Positions 47,880-59,330 of a stretch of 64,000 bases of DNA are shown piece by piece (the first letter of the stretch is position 1; each line of letters starts with the position of its first letter). Origin of the DNA: Hofstenia miamia. Lineage: Eukaryota > Xenacoelomorpha > Acoela. The translations under genes and the position numbers were made by a program. The stretch lies in contig SCFE01000032.1 of assembly GCA_004352715.1 (NCBI GenBank), positions 374,615-438,614 of the forward strand, written 5' to 3'. Under the pieces are notes generated by a model. It was given only the letters and a program-made list of their open reading frames with translations, ran no database searches and was not told the origin of the DNA.

Positions 47880-50800
47880 ATATTAATAACTACTTTGAAT
47901 ACTGACCAGTATACTGCACCATCCCTAACTATTCCAAAAAGTACCAATAATGCTATGAGAAAGAATAACGAATCACGAAAAATTGGAAAAGAACTTAAGT
48001 GTTGCTTTTTCTAAAATATGCAAATATAAATAGATAGATCAGTTATAGATAAGAATTTTAATAGGTTTTTGATTCCTTGAAATGGTAATTAGGATCGATT
48101 GCTGTCACCTAAAATGTTGTAAATAGTGAACATATTTTAGATCTATCTAGATTCACAAATGTGTCAACCGAAGTAAAGAAAATTCTGCAGGCAATTTTGT
48201 TGAATTTAGTGAATTACACTTAATTATTTTACTTAGCCTGAATAGTAGTTCAATTAATTTTTACATTTTTTAATGCCATAGATTAGTGTTATGTCGTGAA
48301 TTTTATATTTCTGCAGCTAAGATAATCCTGTTATTTTTACACTATTGAATTCTTTGATGCTATTCTACAACATGTATATTTCTTAATCAATAAATAAACA
48401 CATTTATTAAAATTATGCATTATTTGGGGATAATTTAACTTTTCAATACGTTTGTTAATTATCTTTTACTCTTGTCAAAAGCTTATATGCTACAAATGTC
48501 TTCTCAAAAAACATAATTTAAAAATTTAAACATTTTGCCAATTGCCACATTGAGGTTTGTAAGTTTTTAAATGAACTTTATCCCATCAACTAATGCTGTT
48601 GTATATTCTGGAAATATCTTTGTAAAAGGCGGAATTTTTTTCGAGTTTGATTAATGTTTGACGCTCTAGAAGTGAGTTTTTAAATAATTGATGCATGACT
48701 TACGCTCAATATTTAATGATCTAGTTAGGTTACATGTTAAATTAATGGCTCAAATCAATAACATCATATTTTTGAAGTTATACCTTAATACAGTTAGACT
48801 ATGTCAAAGAAAATAAGGAAGACTCTTTAGATACAAGAATACGTAACTCATTTAATTTCCTACAAAAAATTCATTGATTTATATGGGCGTCTTATGCGAA
48901 TGTGGATAAATATTTGCAATGCTATACTCATTGGCATTATTTTTAGCATTGTTTTTTGTTATGCAGCGCCTTACGGATCTCCAAATGAGTCAAGTCAGAT
49001 GTTCTTGTCTAAGAACCTCCTCCTATCAACATCATATATGGAATTCAATTTTTTCTCGAAACGATAAATTCTAGCATGTATGTGTTTGACTAAAAATTCT
49101 TCATAGAGTAGTAGTTATTATGAATGTATTTTATAGACTTACAATGTGAATTATTAGTGTAGAGTATATCATTTTTCAGTCAGCAGTGAGAGAAAAAATA
49201 TTAAGAATTTTTTGAGCCATTACAAAAACATGTATCACTGGTAGATCATGAAATATGGAGTGTAAGTAATGCATAATTTATCGCCATTTTCAGAATTCAT
49301 TAAAATCTGATTATTACTCAATTTTTGGTTTCACCAAACACTATGATGCACTATTTAGCAAAAAACTTTGCTTTTTATATTTAGTTATGAAAGAATTACC
49401 GCTCCGTGAACCACACCCACGATTCCAATAACAAACATTAAATTAAACATTGTAGCACCCAACATGCTCCCAAACCCTATGTCGACACTGTCATCTAGAA
49501 GGGCAAGCAAGCCAATCAAGAAATCTGGAAACGATGTAGCGGCTGCGAGCACTGTTGCACCAGTTACATCTCTCTTCAGATTTAATTCTAAATACAAAAA
49601 AGCATATGAAAAAAACTTGCAGATGTCTTGATAATATCGTAGTGATTGTAAACGACAAGAAGTTCCTGAAATTAAAAAACTTTAAGGGATCATAAAAACA
49701 AGAATTATTCTAAGGGTAATTTGAAAATGTAATTAATACACAAAGTCGACGTAATTGCGTCGGCTAACAGTTGAAGAGCGTTGTCAGTTATGATATGGTC
49801 TGTGTTTATTAATACTTGATTCTATTTACTGTGTTGTCATTCATATTGGATAACATTATCAGAGTAAGTTTTGATTTACTAATTGTTTTATTGGAATTTA
49901 CCTTTTTACAATTTTTTTTACTAAAACATGTATATATTTACAAGTTGAGACTCATAGTATGACTTTTAGTTGGACTGTACATGATAAACAATTTACTTAA
50001 ACAGTTTTTCTTAAATTAAATGAATATCTTAGTTGATAAATTAGCACTATACTATACATATATGCTGAAAGTCTGATTTCACACATTTCTAGAAATCTCG
50101 AATGAATTGTGAATGAAATTGCTTAAAAGCTGAAATTTTAGCCTAAAGATTTCACTTTCCATGGAAATATTAATGCAGCTGATTTTATATAAAGTTCAGC
50201 TATTTCAATAATGATTCCTTTTATTTAGTCATGTTTTTAAATTTGAGTGCCAGTTTGATTGAATTGAAGTGTTTATTTTTAATGTATAGGCTTGTGCATA
50301 ATAGTTAGGACTAATTAAATAATTCCAATTTTGAGCCACCATATAGCCCATATTTGTTTAAAATTTGGTGAATTATGGATTAATACACAAAATATCCATC
50401 TATCCAATTTACTTTCAACTGCTTCAACGTCAAATGTGGGCAAACTCTTGAAATACGGGCTAAATTTGCTTGGGAACGGCCCGTTGGCTTAGAAGAGCGC
50501 TCTGGTCTTTCTAATGGCCCAATTTGACCTGTTCTTTTATAATGTGAAATAATTGAAAATACCGTTTGCTTTGATAGTTGAAGAAAGTTTGCAACTTTTT
50601 CTGTGGAATTTTTTTCAGGAATTTTGAAACTACAATTTTTCGTATTTCAAAGGAAATTGTTTTATCAGGCATTTTGAAGTGAATAATGATATAAGTGATC
50701 AGCAATTGTCAGAAATGTTAAGTTTAGACATAAATGCTAAGAAGAACATTCTGAAATTAAGCATTTACACTTTAAAAGTACCAGTAGCAACGAAGCGAAC

Positions 50801-52396
50801 AACGTTAATGTGAAAAAACATTAGTGCGAACTGTTATGCACAAGGCTGTATGTGCACAAAACGGCTCTTAGGTAACAGATGATGGGTAAACTTAATCATT
50901 ACCCTCACTGTAAGCTTGATTATGTCATAATGTTTGCGTTCGAAATGATCAGATCATGTGGTTACAAAATTGAAATATTATAATAATAATTTTTGCCTTG
51001 TAGTCCTATCTCGGCCGGGGGTGTTTCCTCAGCACCCGCTTGAGAAATATTGCTATATCTCAAATTTATAAGATTCTTTTTGCTTTTTCTCAAATATTGC
51101 TAGCAAAAAGGATGTCTAAAAACAAGAATCATACTCACTATTTTTTCTAGTTATACACATTCTATTGATATCTAAACCGATTAAATTCACTTCAGCAAGT
51201 CAGGTCAGGATACAATCGAATCTAATTTTCAAAATATGTTTTGTTTATTATTAGAACCACCCTGCAAATATTAGCTTGGGACACATTTTTCAACTTTTTT
51301 GGTATTACAGTCAGTTTGCTAACGTCACTACCCATTTTGACGTCAGAGCGCAAGAATATGGCATTTTTTGTTTTCTTAGTCTTCAGACTCATCTAACCCA
51401 AATTTCTTTCAAATTTTGCTGTTTGGTGATGAATAGGATTGGTTTTATGAAAGGATGCCCTTCACGCACGCACTCGGTGTAAACTTGAAGAAACCGGCTG
51501 AGATGGGTAAAATACATTCACTTCATGAATAAATTTATGCACACCTCTTGTGTTAGCAATGCAATAAATATTTTTTAAATCACCCAGCCATTCCAATTAA
51601 AAAGTCGGTTTTAGAAATGTTTCATATAGACCAACATTTGATTTTCATGAAAGGATTTTTACAATTTATTGTAATTGCCATAATGAATTATACTTTACTT
51701 AAACATTCCGTTTTATTGCAATTATATTCAAAGAATATACATACCACTGAGCAAATGTGTTATGTAACATTATGCATTTTATAGGGCTGTGAATAGACAG
51801 AGTCTTAATAAATGTTAGTTTAATAGGCTCACAAAATTTAAGAAATATTGATATTGTATTATTATATTTAGTGGCTGTGGTTAGTCACTTTATGGTTTTA
51901 GTCAGAACATCAATTTCATATTTTCTTTAACAAAATCCGCTTTCTTATTCTAACAAAATTGTGGTAAACGTGCAACTTTTAGTTTTGACAAAATGCGTTT
52001 ATAAAAATTTTGATGAAAAAGTTTTCCTACAATAATCAAATATTTTACTTTGGATTAAAGTTTTGAGATCAGGTTTATTAATTATGTCACATTTCAATAT
52101 ATATAGACATTCTTTCTTACAACTAATTATAACTTCGAAGAGTCCAGGATTTTATGAAAGGAAAAATAATTAAACTATTGAATTTTCTACTTACTGTCAC
52201 CGATTATTTTCACTGAAGGTACCAAATAATCTTCACAAAGAATCGAGATTGATGTAAAACAGTAAAGTGAAATAAATAAAGGAATGAGAACTGCCCCTTT
52301 TGACATGATATCCAAGGGAATTAACTTCAAAAAAGATATCCCTATGATGCTCAACTGAGAAACATCAGCTGTGGCACTGGAATTACTACACGCCAT
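39845..52396 (-). CDS. K+-dependent Na+/Ca2+ exchanger-like protein (SLC24 family), 7 exons
   Basis: Exons, 5' to 3' on -: 52396-52195, 49587-49400, 48010-47907, 46270-46101, 41426-41220, 40992-40891, 40170-39845. All six introns are GT-AG and every phase agrees; the CDS is 1299 nt, 432 residues. This would be a multi-pass membrane antiporter moving Ca2+ (and K+) against Na+. Alpha-1 repeat: GATVLAAATSFPDFLIG (77-93) with LGATMFN. Alpha-2 repeat: GITILAAGSSSTDAFTG (302-318) with GSNIFDLVIGLGVPW (336-350). The Asp of F-D (341) aligns with the NCKX2 residue tied to K+ dependence, which is Asn in NCX. Odd points: alpha-1 has P-D where most members have P-E, and alpha-2 has S-T-D for the usual V-P-D. 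The central loop is only about 60 residues and there is no obvious cleaved signal peptide, so the protein is compact. Family assignment is firm; transport is inferred. Confidence 0.9.
40127..40409. other. gap-flanking duplication of exon 7 start and TA tract
   Basis: 40127-40210 and 40303-40385 are near-identical around an N run (40211-40302) inside TA microsatellites, followed by a TA tract to 40409. The second copy contains a partial exon 7 with its acceptor. It is most likely an assembly duplicate, not a second exon. Confidence 0.8.
40891..40992 (-). CDS. exchanger exon 6 (first half of alpha-2 repeat)
   Basis: Acceptor ATATTTAG at 40993-41000. Encodes ITFSIPQAILGITILAAGSS, STDAFTG and LVLGRE. 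The Asp of S-T-D aligns with the essential alpha-2 Asp, while the preceding Pro is replaced by Thr. Donor GAAG|GTAAGG, phase 1. Confidence 0.88.
41220..41426 (-). CDS. exchanger exon 5 (end of loop, next membrane segments)
   Basis: Acceptor ATAATTTAG at 41427-41435. Encodes KDEDTPKLESILITAWRTFC, then IPIQCIFYITIPD and two hydrophobic stretches ending in VVLDMLTIF. The T-I-P-D after the hydrophobic segment is typical of SLC24 proteins. Donor TTTG|GTATGT, phase 1. Confidence 0.88.
41776..42134. other. direct duplication across a 21-N gap
   Basis: 41776-41944 and 41966-42134 appear identical. Unmerged contig ends in exchanger intron 4. Confidence 0.8.
42230..42530. repeat. old dispersed repeat, copy Z
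   Basis: Shares landmarks in the same order with 59005-59330: GATCTGCGACATCTAAATTTGC (22 positions, 42293 onward) against the similar block at 59010, then a GGGTTTG/AGGTTTG block, then GAACACTAGATATGGAA near 42412, then TTTTCAAGTAATTCAGCACT. Estimated similarity is about 65%. Family unknown. Confidence 0.45.
42591..42719. repeat. 63-bp perfect tandem duplication
   Basis: The unit 42591-42653 is repeated exactly at 42654-42716 with no n between. Either a recent tandem duplication or an assembly stutter. Confidence 0.85.
43677..44187. other. direct duplication around single n (likely allelic)
   Basis: 43677-43932 and 43934-44187 differ at only a few positions and meet at an n. Tandem placement of two alleles is the simplest reading. 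Confidence 0.75.
45315..45650. repeat. old dispersed repeat, copy X
   Basis: Landmarks GAACATTAGGTATG (about 45468), TTTTCAAGTGATTCACCCAC (about 45538), TCCCAGGTTAGATG and TGTCACGATTTTTGAA correspond in order and spacing to 59132-59310. The 71-codon open frame at 45415 lies inside this repeat and is probably chance. Confidence 0.5.
46101..46270 (-). CDS. exchanger exon 4 (membrane segment and start of cytosolic loop)
   Basis: Acceptor ACAATTTAG at 46271-46279. Encodes YETLALVSIYLLYIVGIHFS, equivalent to the W-E-A-L-L-x-x-x-Y-x-x-Y segment of SLC24 proteins, then a short loop with a Cys cluster and GESEIIEMKNA. Donor GCTG|GTAAGG, phase 1. Confidence 0.87.
46409..47230. mobile_element. GC-rich, hairpin-dense insertion in exchanger intron 3
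   Basis: About 800 bp of near-balanced base composition in a 70% AT intron, bounded by the direct repeat ACATAATTA (46409-46417 and 47222-47230) that looks like a target-site duplication. It holds many short perfect stems: GTTGCTT/AAGCAAC (46508-46550), GTCTGC/GCAGAC (46615-46643), GTTAC/GTAAC (46976-46993), GAGAGG/CCTCTC (47012-47029), AGCATGGT/ACTATGCT (47036-47061, one G-U), TGCTGATC/GATCAGCA (47058-47085), GCAC/GTGC (47083-47095) and GGGT/ACCC (47203-47216). Some overlap and would compete. No transposase, long terminal inverted repeat or tRNA boxes seen; open frames are short. It may be a non-autonomous element, a solo LTR or a retrocopy of a structured RNA. Confidence 0.5.
47836..47872. 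repeat. (TA)n microsatellite beside exon 3
   Basis: TA tract flanked by short CACACATATA units on the left and TGTGTGTATA on the right, just outside the exon 3 donor. Confidence 0.9.
47907..48010 (-). CDS. exchanger exon 3
   Basis: Too short to stand out as an open frame; found by homology and phase. Acceptor GCATATTTTAG; residues 131-164 read HLSSFPIFRDSLFFLIALLV followed by LFGIVRDGAVY, matching the P-L-x-R-D-x-x-F-Y membrane segment of SLC24 proteins. Donor TG|GTCAGT, phase 2, completing Trp165 with the next exon. Confidence 0.85.
49400..49587 (-). CDS. exchanger exon 2 (alpha-1 repeat)
   Basis: Acceptor TTGTATTTAG at 49588-49597. Residues 68-130 include KLNLKRDVTGATVLAAATSF, PDFLIG and GSMLGATMFNLMFVIGIVGV. 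This is the first ion-binding re-entrant repeat. The A84 and D89 positions are usually Gly and Glu. Donor GCG|GTAATT, phase 0. Confidence 0.9.
50284..50853 (-). mobile_element. internally deleted Tc1-like transposon in exchanger intron 1
   Basis: Terminal inverted repeats TATAGGCTTGTGCATAATAG (50285-50304) and, on the other strand, TACAGCCTTGTGCATAACAG (50852-50833), with matching sequence beyond and TA at both ends as expected for the TA target duplication. Total about 570 bp, against 1.3-1.7 kb for a full Tc1-like element. Inside is only the transposase N-terminus on -. Confidence 0.75.
50400..50670 (-). pseudogene. Tc1-like transposase N-terminal fragment
   Basis: Starts MPDKTISFEIRKIVVSKFLK from about 50670. 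One frameshift follows, then KVANFLQLSKQTVFSIISHY, KRTGQIG and SSKPTGR. This is the first paired-like helix-turn-helix and the GRPR-type linker of Tc1 transposases. The catalytic DDE part is deleted and the frame ends in a stop near 50384. DNA binding without catalysis would be the most it could do. Confidence 0.75.
52195..52396 (-). CDS. exchanger exon 1 (start)
   Basis: ATG at 52396-52394, preceded in frame by a stop (TAG) that is also the AG of a possible acceptor (GGTTTAG at about 52406-52412); a non-coding 5' exon may lie upstream. Encodes residues 1-67: a polar N-terminus, a first hydrophobic segment (about 34-54) and CEDYLVPSVKII, the conserved C-D-D-Y-F-V-P-S-L-type sequence just before alpha-1. 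Donor GACA|GTAAGT, phase 1. Confidence 0.88.
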
Positions 52397-52405
52397 CTTT
52401 AGATT

Positions 52406-53449
52406 CTAAACCAAAATATCTCAATGGTTGTAAATCATGTTTTTCTTTTGGAATTCTGCTAATAAGGGTTCCAAATTAATTGCCTTGTAGTCAACAATAC
52501 TACATGGTTATGTAAAACACGAGCAATTTTTTAATTTCATGAGATTTCTTTCAAAACTCTATTTAGATTTTGAGGTATTTGTCAACTTGGAAAAGCTAAA
52601 ATAAAAAATGTTAGTATACTTCAAAACATTTTTCGTATGTACTGCTTTTTCATTTTTATGTCTAGATTATTTTGATGGCTGCGTTTTGAAGTTTTCTCAA
52701 AAATTATATTAAAAACATAAAATCTAGAAAAGCCTAAGGACGTTTCGTTTTTCTCTGTAATTAGAATAAAAACAATTTATAAATTTATTGCTAAGGTATA
52801 ATCAGAAATCACGCATCTGCAATTGCAAGTAAATGAGTGGTTATAGTCGTTTTAAAAAGAATTGAACTCATAAGAATTTATTTTTCAGACAATTTAAAAT
52901 ATAAAGTCAACAGAAGACATCATTCGAAGGACATTATGAGCTCAATAATTTTGTACAATAATGTCCTACCTACTTTATTTAGGCTGGCTCATTTCAAAAA
53001 ATAATTCTGTGCAGAATTTTTTCACTAGTAGAAGTGCATCAATAAGTTAACATTTGAGACCTTCAATCTGCGCTTTGGAAGTATATATATATATANNNNN
53101 NNNNNNNNNNNNNNNNNNNNNNNNNNNNNNNNNNNNNNNNNNNNNNNNNNNNNNNNNNNNNNNNNNNNATATATATATATCTCCCACTAAATGTTTTTTT
53201 AAAAGCCTCATTATGACGGCGTTTCGAAACATAAATCTTTGAAATTTGAAATTTTGGAGAAGACACTCTTTAATTTTTACCTACCCCCTTGGTAAATATA
53301 TTTAAGTTCGAGTGAATACTGCGGGAGCAATGGCCAAAAAATAGGTTTTTTGGGGAAAAGTAAAGTGCGATTCCCCCTAAATGCCTTAGACATTTCAGAC
53401 CGTTTCCAGCCAAATGTAAGGTTTTTGAATTTTCCATATCAAAAAGCGG

Positions 53450-53493
<44 letters not shown>

Positions 53494-56373
53494 CTTCTTG
53501 CAAGCGTATAACTACTGCACTTTCTAAAATTTATTAGATTCATTACAACTAAAGATGTACAAAGGAAATGAATCTATTCTAGGCTTCCTACTACGGGATT
53601 TGCATTATAATGCGGTATGTTATATTATAAGAACTTTTAGTGGTTCTCATAAATATGCTGTAATGAAATATTTAAATAAGTTAGCTATTGATTCTACTAA
53701 AGCGATACACTTCAATAATTATTTCTGAAAAGAATTTGATTAGCAAATGTCTCCAATGTCATTTTGAAACATGTGTTCTGAAATGCTAAGTGTGCGTCAA
53801 TATATTAATATTGCCCTGCTGTATTCCTTAAATCATAATTGCGTGTCTATTAATGTGTGGAGATTATATTGATATTTATGTGTAGTAATAAACTATAAAT
53901 TTAGAGATAATTACTATTTTTAATTTCATATATTGCCGCTTTTTCATAAGATTTACAATAGTACCATCTATTTACGCTCGTGTGCGAAAATCAGAAATAT
54001 TTTCAAAAAATTGATGTAAACAACTATTCTAAAGCATTTATGTTAATGAGAAGCTGAGATTAGCAAAATTATAGCATACTGTGTAAATCCAAAGATTGTG
54101 CATAGAAAGTAGCGCATTACCAAACATGCTGCAATGCTAATGCCAACCCTTTAAATATTTTTAAAAAATGCAGAAAATACAATATTCCAGACATGTACAC
54201 ACGGGTCTATATAAGTTGTGTGCGTTGTTGCTTTTATGTGTAGGTGTACGCCTGCTACTTAATAATCGGAAACTATTATGTGGACTAACATAAAATTTTG
54301 CATATGCATCCGTAAGGTAAGGCAATCTTCTTATGCTACAAAACAGTTATGGGGCAAAACTATCATATGCTTTCAAATGAAGACGATTAAGAAGTTGAAT
54401 ACGACTATGCATTTCATTTTCCATATTTTAAAAATTTTTAAAAAAGTTCATATTTTTTAAAATAGCCCTTTGCCTATGAAGTTTTTTTAATGTTTACTTA
54501 TAGCGCAAAATTTTTATTGGTGGAATGCAGATTTTCAAAATTAGCAATAAATTATTAATTTATTGAATATTCAGAAATTGAACAGTAAGCAGAGAATAAC
54601 TTTTAGCAGGAACATATTTTTTTGAGTGAATATATAGCAATCTAATTCCAGTAACTAATGCTTTCACATACATTCCTCAATTTAAATGACTAGTATCTTT
54701 GTTGTTTAAAGATTTTAATAAATTTCTAGTATATTACAAGCTTTCTTTAAATTGCATTTTAGAAAACCCCACGGTATTCCAACAAGAAAAGAGGGAAGTA
54801 CAAATAGTCAATTCTTTACAAAAAATATAGTAGATTGAAATTCAAGAAGGATGTGGTAGAAAAATGATTGTATCACAGTCAAGAAATATGTAAACAAAGT
54901 TGGAACTAGTCAGAGAAATTTAATCAGTATGAAATATACAAGATATACCAAGTTCAATATAGTTAAATATTTGACGCGTAATGTGATTCCGGGTATTTTA
55001 TTATCACTAAAGACTAGATGGAATTCTAATGAAAACAAACAGTATTGCATTAATAAAAAGGATACTCAGGGCTGTACTTGTAAGCAATTAACAAGGGGAC
55101 TTTATATTTGAGAAATGAATTATTATGTTGTGTTATTAGAAAATATAATTAAATGTAGTATCGCAAACCGTAAAACAACGGTAACCAAAGAACTGGTTGC
55201 CTAATTGAATTTAACAAGGTGATCTGAGCCTCCTGAGCACCCCCTCGTGTATACCCCTGAGGAAACTGTAAATCTGATCTAGCAATTTACAGAATTCCTT
55301 CATTTGTATCACATGAAAACTAATCTAAGAGAAAGCTTCAGTTTCCTAAGCTAAGTTTTGCATTGCAGAATGGAAATAGGAAATTTGATTTTGCTGAGAA
55401 GTTTCACCAGTGTGCAAAATTTTGCAAAAAGTTTATTGTGTTTCATTTTTTGATATCTCCGAAATACCACTTCCTTCTTCAAGAAGTAAAAATTTCATGC
55501 TGGTTTGAATTCTAAAATATGAAATTTTAAATCATTGAAGAGAAATACGTGAGATCCTTGATTAATTTTTCAAATTTGTAATAGAACTTAAAAGTAATTA
55601 ATATTTCAATATGACCTAAATTCCGTGAGAAGAGCAAAATCATTGATGATCTATTTAAATCATGCCATTGCAGATATGACCATAGACTGCTGCTTTAACC
55701 TGATAAGTTTCTGAAAAGGCTGGATTTTTGAGTTCAAGTAAGAATTCGTCATCAGATAATTCAAATAAATCGAACGAGATGAAGCATTAAGGATATTTTT
55801 GCAATGAAGTTAGAAATATTTGTAGGAAATATTGTTCATGTGCTATAGAACGGAATACGCTTACAATATTTAATTAAGTTAGAAACTGAATTTTGAATTT
55901 TTGCAAATGTTCTTTATGAACAAAACATGAAAATTCTGTAAAACCTCGAATAAATTTCTGAAAAAGTTAGATTACCCAAGGAAGCATTCAATAAGACCAT
56001 CATTTGCAAAAACTAGTACAACAGCTATCTACATTATCAATGAAACTAAAAAAATCAACTATTCCAATTTTAGGGTTGCACGTGCATAAATTCTTGCTTA
56101 AACTATATTCTGAGATTTCTGATGGAGCACAAGATTAATATAAACACAAATACACGTAGAATATTACAATATACATGTGTAAGTGTATGTAAATGGTTAG
56201 AAATTCAATAAATTTCAAATAGTTGTAGTTGATTCTTAATGCTTCATTGAAATAAAAAATCAATAAAAACATTTTATGTTTTCTGAATGGTACCGCAATA
56301 TTATATTTAGTTTAAAAATATTGAAAAGTTTTTTGGAAGATGTGTGACAGTTTGTATTTTCAGGAAAAGATGA

Positions 56374-56406
<33 letters not shown>

Positions 56407-57210
56407 GGGTTTGCAAATTCAATTGAGTACTCAATAATTACAATGATTAATGTATAAAAGCGCCAATAGTGAAACTTAGATATGCCTCTTAATTAAAATG
56501 TCTACATATGAGGCTGAGGTATATATCTAGTACATTGCTGGAGTGACAGATTTTGTGGTGTCGTTGCTTTGTAATCTGCTTAGGTAGGGCAGAGTTTTGT
56601 CTACATAATAAATATTTAAAATTTTATTAATTAATTATTGGTTTAGCTGGATTTGTAGTAACAAGAAAAAAGTTTTAAATGCTCAAATTATAATATCAAT
56701 TTGTCTGCGCTTTAATAATGAATCCTATTAAAATTCCAAATGGCCACGCCTCTATGCTAAAAATTAGGTTAAAAATTTTAGAATCTCCAAATCTGATAGC
56801 AATTAACTTACCGTTGAATAATTGCGAATTTAAGAAAATGGATTGACATTGCTGTTACAATATCTTACGTAGGCATCGATTACAGCTGTTTTAATCTGAT
56901 GATCGCATTGTAAATGATTGATTGATTTATTTTTTACGGAATTCAATTGAAGTTCCGCAAGCAAATATGTTGTTTTACCCGAAAACTTTGTGACATATGG
57001 ATAGTAGTTTACGTCATTAAAGGTCTGAAATCACTAGCGAATAATTTAACTATTACCGAACTCGTTTTGTATAATGTTTAACAAAATCATTGAAAAGTGC
57101 GCTTAGTAAATTTTTCAAACGCTGTCTGTTTGAAAAATCATTATTCAAAAATATATATTTATACTTAATAGAATGCATATGAGTAGCACCTTTATTTTTA
57201 GTTATCTTTG
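52406..57210. other. intergenic upstream of the exchanger
   Basis: No coding sequence recognised. TA tracts at 53082-53180 (with N 53096-53168), 53456-53490 and 56371-56398. Exchanger promoter elements would lie at the left of this interval but none can be assigned. Confidence 0.45.
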
Positions 57211-57219
57211 AGAGTTTAA

Positions 57220-57665
57220 TCAAATGTAATAAATATCTAAATAAAGCTGGGCTATGCCTGTGCGCTGAAAGATTGACCCCCTTCTAATCAAACAACTTAA
57301 ACTTGGATTTATTAGTCTTTTAGCACCCTTTTTATTTTTCCAGACTCCACAATTTATTTTCCTGTGCCTACTGAAGTTCTTTCTTTTGCGCAAGTAGAAG
57401 TAGCTTACGGACAGCGACACAACTCCTGAGTCCTGTTGCTTTGAGGCGCCGCTTCAGATGACTATTTGACACCTCGGAATCTTTGACAGCAGTTAAGTCC
57501 TGGCCGAGTTTTTGTGCTGTACGGCGTCTGTTACGCAGTGCTTTTGGAACAAAGACCAGCCTGATTAGACATTAGACCCTCAGTAGAAAGTTTTTTAACA
57601 ACACTATTTCGAGATATCTTCAACTTTGATGCTATTTGTCGAATCGAGAAACTTTAAGAGTAAAT
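57220..57665 (-). pseudogene. Tc1-like transposase, decayed
   Basis: Reading on - across frames: IRQIASKLKISRNSVVKKLS (57645 down), SSHLKRRLKATGLRSCVAVR near 57440-57400, a K-K-E-L-Q block, then SKFKLFD-KGVNL near 57300. This order (helix-turn-helix, R-R-L-K-x-x-G-L-R-S, then the E-S-K-F-x-L-F block next to a catalytic Asp) is the Tc1 family layout. Several stops and frameshifts are present. No terminal repeats found. The family differs from the deleted element in intron 1 as far as the short overlap shows. Confidence 0.75.
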
Positions 57666-57679
57666 ATTAAATTTAAAAA

Positions 57680-58990
57680 AAAAAATTAAGTGTTCTCAAT
57701 TCTGTTTGTTATTTTGTGGAAAACTCAACTTTAAGAACTATCATGAACTTTTTTGTCATGAGTGACGTCATCTTCCCATTACTCAAAATGTACAGCCTTT
57801 TACATTTCGGCACGAAAGTTGAGTATTTTTTATCCTAAAACTGAAAATGCTGTTTGACAATAAAACAAGCTAGAGTGTCGTTTTTGAACAAAATAAACAA
57901 ATCTATACCTCAAATATATGACGAAATTGCACAGATACCTGTTAACTTTCAAAATTGTATGGTTTTAAAATAATATTGTACCCTAGTATATATATATATA
58001 TATATATCCGGCTCTGCCTAGCCCAGTCCGTTTGGTATAATACAAAGGCATATGGCGCATTCAAAAAATTAATTAATTTAATATATTACACATATGTATC
58101 ACCTAAATTAAATGTGTATATTCTCATAAGCGTTTGACTATTACACATACATGTGTGTAATTAATAAATAACACTGAATCACATTAAAATGGAGAAAAAA
58201 TCGTGAATTCCATTTTTACAAAACACATGAAATCAATCAATTTATTAAATTGAAAAGTGGTAAATGTTTACCATTTTCATGGCGATGTGGGTCTGATTTA
58301 CTTCTAGGGCACGAAAAAGTTAACTTATCAATAAAAAGAGAAGTAGTTATAGGAATTTGTTAATAATTCTCTAATATTTTGATAATTTGAAATTAATTTT
58401 TTATTCATAATTTCTTTCTTTCGAAATATCAGGCCCTGTGCGAGAATTGCCCATTTCCAAGTCTGTGAAAATATTTCTATAAAAATGAAGATTACGGAAT
58501 AAAAAATCATAAGTCAAGCCAACTTTTCGAAATCAATTCAATCACTGACTTTTGAGCACATCCAAGTAATTTACAACCTAATTTTGTCATAAACAATTGA
58601 AAATCGAAACTGTCCTACATCTGTCGAATTAGCACCAAACGTTTAAGTAGAAAAACAACAAAGACATAACAATTTAACAGTTTTTAATTCTAGCTCACTT
58701 CGAAAAAAAACTCACTGACATGACTAATTAATGTCTCTGCCCCGACTCAAAAGGACATTATTTGCAGTTTTTGGGAAGATTTTCAAAAATTTGACCTATG
58801 GTGATAACATAATTCTATATTTTAATATGCATTTTTATGTAAAAATTTATCGTTACTTAATAATTGTTTTAAATCCTCAATACTAAAATTAATTAGTTTC
58901 CTTATACTTAACATCACTAAGATTAAGAAAAAAAATCAATATTGACAAATGTCGGACAAATCAAAAATTATTCTTGTAAATTCTTAACCT
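57680..58990. other. intergenic, nothing firmly recognised
   Basis: TA tract at 57985-58008. Only chance short open frames. Confidence 0.45.
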
Positions 58991-59004
58991 ATTACTAAAG
59001 CTGG

Positions 59005-59330
59005 CCTTCGATCCGCGACTTCTGACTTTGCGCACGGCCTGCCTTAATAGGTTTGGAATATCCTTGCACACATCAAGAAACAGGCAAAGTTCTTTGTTGC
59101 TTCCATTAGTTCAAAACCTTATAAATACATGAACATTAGTTATGGAATTCAAATCTTTTTGAAAAATTCTAAATTTTCAAAGAAAAATTGTTAATATTTT
59201 CAACTACTTCAGTCACAGCAATACGCTTTAATATGAATTTTCAGCATTAAAGCATGTTTCCCAATAGACCTGCCCATGCCTCACGATTTTCAAATTTGCT
59301 AATAGGCTTGGAGAAAATAATTCTTTGTAA
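59005..59330. repeat. old dispersed repeat, copy Y
   Basis: Related to 45468-45650 and 42290-42530 by ordered landmarks: GATCCGCGACTTCTGACTTT, GAACATTAGTTATGGAATTC, TTTTCAACTACTTCAGTCAC, TTTCCCAATAGACCTG and CCTCACGATTTTCAAATT. Diverged, so an old family. Not coding as far as visible. Confidence 0.5.

Noticed and set aside
59005-59050. TTCGATCCGC as a tRNA B box
   Set aside because: No A box at the right distance and no cloverleaf; the block belongs to the dispersed repeat family.
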